Of a stretch of DNA of 64,000 bases, positions 23,435 to 29,835 are shown piece by piece. The stretch comes from Streptantibioticus rubrisoli (GTDB taxonomy: Bacteria > Actinomycetota > Actinomycetes > Streptomycetales > Streptomycetaceae): assembly GCF_024436055.1 (NCBI RefSeq), contig NZ_JANFNH010000005.1:186001-250000 (forward strand). Direction: 5' to 3'. A program made the translations under genes and the position numbers. The notes under the pieces are model-generated. The model ran no database searches and was not told where the DNA came from. It saw only the letters and a program-made list of their open reading frames with translations. The stretch's first letter is position 1, and each line of letters begins with the position of its first letter.

Positions 23435-23722
23435 TCAGCGCCCCGGGCATCCCTGGTCCAGCCAAATCAGGGAGACCTTGCGCCACTGCGCTGTGTTCGC
23501 TGGGTGGTTGTCCATCCAGTTCTTGAGCACCTCGCAGGGGAACGTCCTGCTGGGCTGCGTTCTGCTGGGGTGCGCCGTAGCGGCCGTGATCTTCGGGGGC
23601 GCCGACGCGCTCGCGGGCTGTGACATCGCGCCAACCGAAGCCAGCAGCAAGGGCGTGACGATGACGGCAACCACCGTCCGACGCCGGTGGGTCGAACGGC
23701 TGGGGCCAACGGAAATCGACAT
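23435..23722 (-). CDS. Small secreted protein, unknown
   Basis: 95 residues. A plausible signal peptide (basic MSISVGPSRSTHRRR, hydrophobic VVAVIVTPLLLASVG, cleavage near ASASA) is followed by a mature part of about 55 residues with two cysteines (FPCEVLKNW and LDQGCPGR) that could form one disulphide. There is no family I recognise and the ribosome binding site is weak. It is the only plausible gene between the two att-like repeats. Overlapping frames on both strands leave some doubt that it is coding. Confidence 0.45.
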   Translation of the reverse strand: MSISVGPSRSTHRRRTVVAVIVTPLLLASVGAMSQPASASAPPKITAATAHPSRTQPSRTFPCEVLKNWMDNHPANTAQWRKVSLIWLDQGCPGR

Positions 23723-23948
23723 GACGTGGCCCCTGAGGGAAGAAGCGTTCCGGTCAGGGCGCTGAGCCCGGGCGCAGCCCCTGGACTCGCACGGGTGGCG
23801 AAACGGAAGCGTCGGACCCGCTCGACTGCGCTTGTTTCTCGGGCCCGCATCGCCCGCGCCGTCCCTGGACGATCAAGCACATCAATTTCAGGCTCGCGCC
23901 GCGACAACCGGCTGTCAACGCCCGTCCGGCCCCGCCCTGTGGCTCACC
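23723..23948. other. Gene-free stretch inside the att-like repeats
   Basis: No gene, RNA or promoter is convincing here. Several frames are open but none has a ribosome binding site or a recognisable domain. It probably is decayed sequence between the two copies of the tRNA 3' end. Confidence 0.45.
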
Positions 23949-23980
23949 GGTTCAGGTCCTGGCAGCCCCACCAGCGCGAA
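23949..23980 (+). repeat. att-like direct repeat, right copy
   Basis: GGTTCAGGTCCTGGCAGCCC continuing to GCGCGAA; 29 of 32 bases match the tRNA-Ile 3' end at 23263-23294. The sequence upstream has no tRNA body, so it is a fragment. A hairpin follows (GGATACTCGA with TCGAGTGTCC, 23986-24005), resembling a tRNA terminator. Confidence 0.7.
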
Positions 23981-24131
23981 GAGGCCGGATACTCGATCGA
24001 GTGTCCGACCCCTTCTGCTTGCCGCTGGCGGGAGTTGACCCGGTCGGGCCTAGGTCACCGTTCTATATCGGCCGGTGTGTATCATCGGGCGCATCGGAGG
24101 ACTCCCAACGTAAGAAGGACGAGGTCGCGCG

Positions 24132-24272
24132 GTGAAGAAGTTTCTCCTGGTCGCACTGGCCGCCATCGGCGGGCTCCTCGTGTACCGCCAGATCCAGGCG
24201 GACCGCGCCGAGCAGGACCTGTGGACGGAGGCGACCGACTCCGTACCGGCAGGTTCCGGCACGAGCGCCTGA
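24132..24272 (+). CDS. DLW-39 family small protein
   Basis: 46 codons from GTG at 24132, behind AAGGACGAGG. The product begins MKKFLLVALAAIGGLLVYRQ, a short membrane or signal-like helix, then QADRAEQDLWTEATD with the DLW motif that names this actinobacterial family, and ends PAGSGTSA. The family is typically found near gyrA and tRNA-Ile/Ala in actinomycetes. Function unknown. A strong terminator follows. Confidence 0.88.
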   Translation: MKKFLLVALAAIGGLLVYRQIQADRAEQDLWTEATDSVPAGSGTSA

Positions 24273-24297
24273 GCCCCGTATCCATAGTCTCAGTCGG

Positions 24298-24322
24298 GCC
24301 CCGACCGCCTCGCGGTCGGGGC
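24298..24322 (+). terminator. Terminator after DLW-39 gene
   Basis: Perfect 11-bp arms GCCCCGACCGC (24298-24308) and GCGGTCGGGGC (24312-24322) with a 3-base loop, then TTCGCC. Confidence 0.8.
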
Positions 24323-24341
24323 TTCGCCATTGGGCTCACTA

Positions 24342-24370
24342 TTGAATTCGCATACGCACATCAATATCTT
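24342..24370 (+). promoter_or_regulatory. Promoter of the secreted-protein gene
   Basis: TTGAAT (24342-24347), 17 bases, TATCTT (24365-24370), in a locally A/T-rich segment 28 bases before the GTG start at 24399. Confidence 0.55.
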
Positions 24371-24398
24371 CGCGTAAGCAAAGATCGAGGGGTGGGGC

Positions 24399-25643
24399 GT
24401 GGCAAGGGACCGGCAAGGCATCCTGGCGGCGCTCGCGGTGCTGGTGGCCCTTGCGCTGCCCGGCGCGAGCGCGGCGGCGGACACCGCCCCGCAGGGCTGG
24501 GTACCGCACGGTGAGCGGATATCCGGCACGGCCAGGAGCGGTAGTGCGCCGCGGCTGACGGCCGGACACACCTACCAGGACACCCTCGCCAAGGGCGGCA
24601 CCAAGTACTACGCGATACGCCTCGACGCGCGCTCCTCCGCGTATCTGTCGGTCTTCGCCGTTCCGCCGCGCGGTAGCCGGGTCGGCTTCCTCGACGGCGT
24701 CAGCCTGAAGTTATCCGGCCGGGACGGCACGCCGTGCGACGCGTACGACGCGCGGTTCGGCGCGGACGGTGCCGTCCAGCCGGTGGGCGGCGCCGTGGTG
24801 CGCACCATCCGGCCGGACGGCGGCTGCCAGCAGGCCGGTGACTACCTGCTGTCCGTGCAGCGGGTCAACGCGGCGGCCTCCAGCGCCGAGGACTGGCCGC
24901 TGGACATCCGCTATATGTCCGAACCCCCGGTGAGCGCGGTGGAATCCGGCCCCGTACAGAGCTATACGACGGCCACACCGCCGGTCATCAACGGCTCGCC
25001 CACAGCGGTCACCGGTGCCCCCGACATGGACGGCGACACCGCCCGACTGCCCGGTAGCGGTGTCTACCAGGACCATCTGGCGCCCGGTGAAACGCACTTC
25101 TACCGGATCCCGGTCGACTGGGGCCAACGGCTCGTCGCCACCGCCGAGTTCGCCAACGCCGGTACCACCGGCAGCGGCGGCTTCTCCACCAGCGGCGTAC
25201 GTCTGGTGCTCTACAACCCGGCCCGTGGTCTGGTGAGCGACGCGACCGCCTCATACAGCGGTGCGCAGGCGGCCGTCACCGCCCAGACTCCCACCGTGGA
25301 CTACCTCAACCGGGACTCCACGGACGTGCGGGTCAACTCCGCGCCGGTGGCCGGTTGGTACTACGCGCAGCTCAGCCTCCACCCCGACGTGGCGAAGTAC
25401 ACCACCGGCGGCGTGGACGTCACCCTGCGGCTCGCCGTCACCGGCACCCGGAAGCCCGGCCCGCACTACACAGGTGACGCCACCAGCGCCGGATTCGGCG
25501 TCACCGCGGACTCGACCTCCGGCGACGACGGCGGTGCCACCCCCAACCGCATGCTGCTGGCCGTCGGCTACGGCGGCGTGGTCACCGGCACCCTGCTGGT
25601 GGCCGGACTCGCCGTATGGGCGGTACGGGCCCGCAGACGGTGA
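24399..25643 (+). CDS. Secreted, C-terminally membrane-anchored protein with two beta-type repeats
   Basis: 414 residues. Signal peptide at about 1-27 (ALAVLVALALPGASAAAD) and one C-terminal helix (about 387-407, LLAVGYGGVVTGTLLVAGLAVW) ending in RARRR, so the bulk is outside the cell. Two related blocks, TYQDTLAKGGTKYYAIRLD (about 53-71) and VYQDHLAPGETHFYRIPVD (about 224-242), suggest a duplicated beta-sandwich domain. GTG start behind GAGGGGTGGGG. It converges on a membrane Ser/Thr kinase gene, with only one base between the stops, and might be functionally linked to it. No enzymatic motif seen. Confidence 0.85.
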   Translation: MARDRQGILAALAVLVALALPGASAAADTAPQGWVPHGERISGTARSGSAPRLTAGHTYQDTLAKGGTKYYAIRLDARSSAYLSVFAVPPRGSRVGFLDGVSLKLSGRDGTPCDAYDARFGADGAVQPVGGAVVRTIRPDGGCQQAGDYLLSVQRVNAAASSAEDWPLDIRYMSEPPVSAVESGPVQSYTTATPPVINGSPTAVTGAPDMDGDTARLPGSGVYQDHLAPGETHFYRIPVDWGQRLVATAEFANAGTTGSGGFSTSGVRLVLYNPARGLVSDATASYSGAQAAVTAQTPTVDYLNRDSTDVRVNSAPVAGWYYAQLSLHPDVAKYTTGGVDVTLRLAVTGTRKPGPHYTGDATSAGFGVTADSTSGDDGGATPNRMLLAVGYGGVVTGTLLVAGLAVWAVRARRR

Positions 25644-25644
25644 G

Positions 25645-26796
25645 CTACGCCACGGCGAGCGCCCAGATGCCCACCGCGAAGCAGAGCACCGCCACCACCA
25701 GCACCGGCACCACCACCTTGGCCCGCGGTGCGGGCACCTTCCGCGCCGCCGCCGGTCGGTCCGCCACCGGCACCGAGGTGTACCGCCTGGTCGTCCCGGC
25801 CAGCGGCACGGTCGGCGAGTAGGGCGGGGTGCCGCGCACCCCGGCCCACGCCACGGGCGCGCTCAGCCCGTCGGCTCCGGTGAACTCCCCGGCGCTGTCG
25901 TCCGGTGCGGTGAGCCGGACCGGGCCGTCGGGGCCGAACCCCTCGGGCAGCGGCCCGAGTTGGTCGAACACCTCAATGGGCTCCTCGTCGATGTCCGGCT
26001 CGGGCAACAGCTCCATCGCCGCCGCCAGCGCCTTGCGCGCCCCGGTGGGGGTACGGAACCTGGCCTCCGGGTTCGGGTTCAGCAAGGTGGCGATGACCTG
26101 CCACAACGGCTCGGGCACGCCCTGCGGGGCGGCTGGCACGCCGTACTCCAGGAACCGCTCGACCAGTGCCTGGGAGTCCGGTTTGCGGCCGGTGAGCAGG
26201 AAGAGGGCGACCAGGCCGACCGCGTACAGGTCGGCGGGGAAGTCCGGTTCCGCGCCCGCCAGTTGCTCGGGGGCGAAGTAACCCGGCGTGCCGACCACGT
26301 AGTTGGTGTCGGTCAGCCGCGGCTCGCCCTTGCGCATCGCGATCCCGAAGTCGGACAGCCGCACATGCGGACGGCCCGTTCCGGTCGCCTCCAGCAGCAC
26401 GTTGGCGGGCTTGATGTCCCGGTGCACCACGCCCTCCGCGTGCACCGCGGTCAGCCCGGCCAGCAACTGGTCCAGCAGCACGCACACATACCGCGGCGGC
26501 AGCGGTCCGTAGTCCCCGACCAGGTGCGCCAGCGAACCGCCGCGCACCAGATCCATGGTGAACAGCACCTTCTCGTCGTCCGCCGCCCAACTCGCCGGGG
26601 CCAGTACGTGCGGGTGGTCGATGCGCAGCGCTTGCTCGCGTACGAAACGCAGCAGCGAGTGCGCGTCGCCCTGCTGGAGCACCTTGGCCGCCACGTATCT
26701 GCGCCGCCGCAGGTCCCAGGCGCGCCAGACCGCCCCCACCCCGCCGCGCCCGATCGGGTCGACCAGTTCGTAGCGGCCCGCGAAGACCTCACCCAT
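25645..26796 (-). CDS. Membrane-anchored Ser/Thr protein kinase without sensor domain
   Basis: 383 residues. Kinase motifs: IGRGGVGAV glycine loop (15-23), Lys38 in AAKVL, HRDIKPAN from His125, DFG at 149-151 and a GTPGYFAPEQ activation/APE segment. The Pro-rich juxtamembrane part (about 270-355) leads to a single helix at the extreme C-terminus (VVVPVLVVAVLCFAVGIWALAVA). There is no extracellular domain, so any input must come from a partner. The neighbouring extracellular protein (24399-25643) is one candidate. An XRE regulator lies 30 bases upstream in the same direction. Confidence 0.9.
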   Translation of the reverse strand: MGEVFAGRYELVDPIGRGGVGAVWRAWDLRRRRYVAAKVLQQGDAHSLLRFVREQALRIDHPHVLAPASWAADDEKVLFTMDLVRGGSLAHLVGDYGPLPPRYVCVLLDQLLAGLTAVHAEGVVHRDIKPANVLLEATGTGRPHVRLSDFGIAMRKGEPRLTDTNYVVGTPGYFAPEQLAGAEPDFPADLYAVGLVALFLLTGRKPDSQALVERFLEYGVPAAPQGVPEPLWQVIATLLNPNPEARFRTPTGARKALAAAMELLPEPDIDEEPIEVFDQLGPLPEGFGPDGPVRLTAPDDSAGEFTGADGLSAPVAWAGVRGTPPYSPTVPLAGTTRRYTSVPVADRPAAARKVPAPRAKVVVPVLVVAVLCFAVGIWALAVA

Positions 26797-26826
26797 GCCG
26801 CGCGCCCCTCAGACGTAGTGTTCGCT

Positions 26827-27378
26827 TCAGTCCTGATGCGCCTCGAAGTGCGCCACGGCGTCATCGGTGCGCCCGGCGCCGTACACACGGAGGAACTCTG
26901 CCAGTTGCGGATGGCTGTCGGCGAGGGCGCCTGCCGCGCTCAGCAACTCGTCGGCCGAGCTCAGCGACCGCAGCAGCGACTGGATCTCCCGCACCACCCG
27001 GCGCGGCGACGGCACCGCCCGCCCGCCGGTGGACTGCGTGGCGCTGCCCAGCAGCGTGGCCCCGGCCGCCTCCCGGATCTCCTCCATCCGCGCGGCCGCC
27101 TCGACGGCCGTCACCGCACCGTCCGCCACCTGCGCGGACAGCTCCCGCAACAGTTGCAGCCGCTGCACCACCGCCGGGTTGCCGATCTTGGCCCGCTGCC
27201 CGCTCATCAACTGCGACAGCATCGGCGCGGACAGCCCGAGCACCGAGGCGAGCCGGGCCTGGTTCAGCCCGAGGTCCCCGATCAGCCGCCGGAACAGATC
27301 CCCCAGCGGCTCCCCGTACCACCCCCGCTGCTGCTCCCGCGCCCGAACAGCGGCGTCCTGCGGCGACGAGGTGTCCAT
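26827..27378 (-). CDS. XRE-family DNA-binding protein
   Basis: 183 residues from the ATG at 27378, which follows CAGGAGCTGGG; the longer frame from 27510 lacks such a site and reaches the tRNA. A helix-turn-helix is visible at about 34-66 (LGLNQARLASVLGLSAPMLSQLMSGQRAKIG). The rest is helical, with a conserved-looking C-terminal segment ADSHPQLAEFLRVYGAG. It probably shares a transcript with the downstream kinase gene. A 15-bp palindrome (27473-27487) lies about 95 bases upstream and could be its operator. Confidence 0.85.
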   Translation of the reverse strand: MDTSSPQDAAVRAREQQRGWYGEPLGDLFRRLIGDLGLNQARLASVLGLSAPMLSQLMSGQRAKIGNPAVVQRLQLLRELSAQVADGAVTAVEAAARMEEIREAAGATLLGSATQSTGGRAVPSPRRVVREIQSLLRSLSSADELLSAAGALADSHPQLAEFLRVYGAGRTDDAVAHFEAHQD

Positions 27379-27472
27379 CCCAGCTCCTGTTTGCGGCTGC
27401 GAATACAGCAAAACCATCCTACGAACCCCGCCCCACCTCCGCTCCAGCCGAAACCGTGTACAAGATTCCCCC

Positions 27473-27487
27473 GGGTACCCGGTACCC
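27473..27487. promoter_or_regulatory. 15-bp palindrome between xre gene and tRNA-Ala
   Basis: GGGTACC-C-GGTACCC, perfect. It lies in the region that must hold both the leftward xre promoter and the rightward tRNA-Ala promoter. Operator function is inferred only from its symmetry and place. Confidence 0.45.
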
Positions 27488-27515
27488 TGGTCTGCGGCGT
27501 GCTCACCCACGCCGA

Positions 27516-27588
27516 GGGGCCTTAGCTCAGTTGGTAGAGCGCTGTCTTTGCATGGCAGATGTCAGGGGTTCGACTCCCCTAGGCTCCA
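27516..27588 (+). tRNA. tRNA-Ala (TGC)
   Basis: Acceptor GGGGCCT pairs with AGGCTCC (27581-27587, one G-T pair), D arm AGCTCAGTTGGTAGAGC, anticodon arm CTGTC-TTTGCAT-GGCAG giving anticodon TGC, and T arm GGGGTTCGACTCCCC. CCA is not encoded. Confidence 0.97.
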
Positions 27589-27878
27589 CTCCTAACTCGT
27601 AACGTGCGTGCTATCCCACCGCGACCGCGGTGCCGACGATGAGCGCGACCCCCACGCCTTGCCCTGACTGCCCTGGAGCTGTGTCAGGAAGCTGTTGATC
27701 AGCTGGCGGGACGGCTCCGGGCACCAGCGTTCCGATCTCTCCGATCTCTCCGATCTTCGTCGAGCCTCGTGACTCATCGGGTCACTCGTTGGGCGTACAG
27801 GCGATCGCGGCCCACACCGTGGCGGCATAACGTCGAAGGCCCCCGGTACCCGCCGGGCTCGTGCGATCGGGAGGGTGT
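27589..27878. other. Low-density region after tRNA-Ala
   Basis: No convincing gene. A perfect-to-near-perfect 9-bp tandem repeat (TCCGATCTC, TCCGATCTC, TCCGATCTT; 27731-27757) is present. Minus-strand open frames here have no ribosome binding site or recognisable domain. Confidence 0.5.
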
Positions 27879-28409
27879 GTGGGACAGCGACGGCAGCAGC
27901 GCGGCTGGTGGGCGCGGCTCCACAGCAGCTATGAGCAGGGCACAGACGAAGCCGGGGAGGGGCGCCCGCTGGCCGGTTACAGCGTGCTTCTCGGGGGCTA
28001 CGCACTCCTGGCGGCTTGCGCTGCCGCCGCAGCGGTGAGACGTGGGCCACTCCCATACCGGCCCGCCGCGAGCGATCTGGCGCTGCTGGGTGTGGCGACG
28101 TTCCGGGCCAGCCGGATACTGGCCAAGGACGCTGTGATGTCGCCGCTGAGGGCGCCCTTCACCATGTACCAGGGCACCAGCGGTCCGGGTGAGGTCGTGG
28201 AGACCCCCCGTACCGGTCCGGTACGGCACGCGGTGGGTGAGCTGCTGACCTGGCCGTTCTGCCTGACCCAGTGGCTGGCCACCATCGGTCTCGCCGGACT
28301 CGCGGCGGCTCCGCGGACAACTCGCTGGATCGCGGGCGGAATGACCGCTGTGGCCGTAGCCGACACGCTGCAACTGGGGTACGCCAGATTGCAGGAGAGC
28401 GCGGGCTGA
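27879..28409 (+). CDS. DUF1360 family membrane protein
   Basis: 176 residues if GTG 27879 is the start; a GTG at 27861 in the same frame has no ribosome binding site, while GGGAGGG lies just 3 bases before 27879, so the start is uncertain. A hydrophobic segment near residue 40 (LLGGYALLAACAAAAAV) precedes the family core DLALLGVATFRASRILAKD, SPLRAPFT, then VGELLTWPFCLTQWLATIGLAG, with a cysteine in PFC. Two or three membrane helices. The role of DUF1360 proteins is unknown. Confidence 0.8.
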   Translation: MGQRRQQRGWWARLHSSYEQGTDEAGEGRPLAGYSVLLGGYALLAACAAAAAVRRGPLPYRPAASDLALLGVATFRASRILAKDAVMSPLRAPFTMYQGTSGPGEVVETPRTGPVRHAVGELLTWPFCLTQWLATIGLAGLAAAPRTTRWIAGGMTAVAVADTLQLGYARLQESAG

Positions 28410-28494
28410 CCACGGCACCTGGCGGGCGGCAGGCCCTGCCGGTGTGTGGACGGGATGGCCGCCTCCAAAGCGTCCAAAGGTGCAGCGACCGCGG

Positions 28495-29010
28495 TCAGGA
28501 AGCCGGGAGGGCGTGCGCTACCCGCTGGAGATGCAGGCGTTCGAGAGTGGCGCCCTGGTCGCGTGCGCGGTCGAGCAGGCCGTCGAGCCGACGCTTGTCG
28601 AGACGCTCGTGGCCGTCCGCCACTTCGCGCAGCGCACGCCACCCCAATGCCTTGCCCTCGACCCCGATCCGGAGCATCTCCAGCTCCAGCAGGGAGCTGA
28701 GCGGCGAGCGACGCACCAACTGGCGGTTCCCCTTAAGACGCCCGGCCTTCTCGGCGAGCCAACCGGCGCCCGCCTTGTAGCGGCGGGGCCGCACACCGAG
28801 CGCCCTCATGATGTCCAGAAGCGATGCCCGATCCTCCGCGATCTCGGCCGCCAGCCGCCGCAGCTCCTGAGCGGTTGCCGCGTGGCGTTCTGCCTTGGCC
28901 ATCCGGCGGGCCAGTTCCGTGCCGAGCGTGGCGCCGGCCAAGTGATCGTTGAGGTAGACCCCAAGCAAACTCAACCGGTCGCTTCTCGGGTCCCGCAGAC
29001 AGGCGGTCAT
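28495..29010 (-). CDS. Helical hypothetical protein
   Basis: 171 residues starting at ATG 29010, behind GAGGAGGGCAG. Almost wholly alpha-helical, rich in Leu, Arg and Ala, with LLGVYLNDHLAGATLGTELARRMA near the N-terminus and repeated Leu/Arg heptad-like stretches (LRRLAAEIAEDRASLLDIM). No catalytic motif, membrane helix or signal peptide. I do not recognise the family. It lies in the low-density region between tRNA-Ala and the SARP gene, facing the DUF1360 gene tail to tail. Confidence 0.7.
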   Translation of the reverse strand: MTACLRDPRSDRLSLLGVYLNDHLAGATLGTELARRMAKAERHAATAQELRRLAAEIAEDRASLLDIMRALGVRPRRYKAGAGWLAEKAGRLKGNRQLVRRSPLSSLLELEMLRIGVEGKALGWRALREVADGHERLDKRRLDGLLDRARDQGATLERLHLQRVAHALPAS

Positions 29011-29013
29011 CAA

Positions 29014-29282
29014 CTGCCCTCCTCTCTCGGGCCGTCAGCGCACCGTGGGCAGATGCTGGTTCGATTACGGCGGCAGGGCTGACCTGCAACCTCAACCCAC
29101 CGAGTAGCCCCTGCCTGCGGCACTAAACACGGAACCGAACCGTGAGGACACGGCACAAACGGCTGGGTCTCCGCAAGGGGCGCTGTCCGCCTAGCCTTCG
29201 GGTACCTCTGGGGCGGTGCGCAGTGCGGCCGGACGGGGAATCGCGAACCGAACGTCTTTGACTCCGGGTGAGTAGTGGACGA
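29014..29282. other. Gene-free stretch
   Basis: Nothing firm is seen. It must hold the promoter of the leftward helical protein gene. It leads into the decayed oxidoreductase gene. Confidence 0.45.
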
Positions 29283-29562
29283 CCGGGGCAGGCCAACCAC
29301 TCCCGCGACCTCCCGACCAGGCCGCTGGTATGCGATGGCGATCGGCTGGTGGAGAGCGACTGGGACACCGCGATGGGCCGGATCGTCGCCCGCAGTACTG
29401 CACCCTCGCCGTGATCGCCCGAGCGGGGGTCGGCACCAACCATCTGGACGGCAACACCCGCCTGCGTACGGTCACCGCTGACGAGGCGCACCGAGCACCC
29501 CGCCGTCCACCTGGCGCCGCGTCCGGGCACCAATCTGGCACCTTCCGGCATGCCTCCTGACG
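29283..29562 (+). pseudogene. Decayed molybdopterin oxidoreductase gene fragment
   Basis: Three conserved blocks of a nitrate-reductase/formate-dehydrogenase-type Mo-cofactor oxidoreductase can be read in the right order but in different frames. Block 1 (29286-29396) reads GQANHSRDLPTRPLV and then LVESDWDTAMGRIVARS, followed by TGA at 29412. Block 2 (29393-29485) reads YCTLAVIARAGVGTNHLDG then NTRLRTVTA. Block 3 (29496-29562) reads VHLAPRPGTNLAPSG. In intact relatives, as I recall them, tens of residues separate these blocks, so at least two internal deletions are inferred. There is no start codon context and no catalytic C-terminal part. The gene cannot be functional. Confidence 0.75.
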
Positions 29563-29835
29563 GGCGCACACGCCCGTGGTCGGAGGGGTGCGTCGTGAGT
29601 GGTACGGCGTGCAAGACCTGCGGCGGATCACCACGGCTGATGTCGTCTTCGAGGCGAACGACTTGGGTCGGCTGATGCCTGTCCAACCGCCGGTGCATTT
29701 CGGGTTCGCTTCCGTCTCCCGCAAGCCCGTCGTCGTACAGCTCACCACGGACACCATGACGGTGTCTGGGGGCCACAGGCCCTCCGGCGTACCGCTCGAT
29801 GAGTCTGAACTCCGTCCCAAGGGACAATCACCCCC
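29563..29835. other. Region upstream of the SARP gene
   Basis: 273 bases. A forward frame reading LRRITTADVVFEANDLGRLM looks protein-like but has no start signal and runs into the SARP gene out of frame, so it may be another gene remnant. The SARP promoter should lie here; I cannot identify it. Confidence 0.4.

Noticed and set aside
27592-28056. A minus-strand frame next to tRNA-Ala
   Set aside because: No ribosome binding site, Arg/Ser/Pro-rich, and overlaps the DUF1360 gene.
29050-29085. T-arm-like sequence (GCTGGTTCGATT, then ACGGC) suggesting a tRNA fragment
   Set aside because: Only one arm can be drawn and the stem has a mismatch; not enough for a tRNA or att site.
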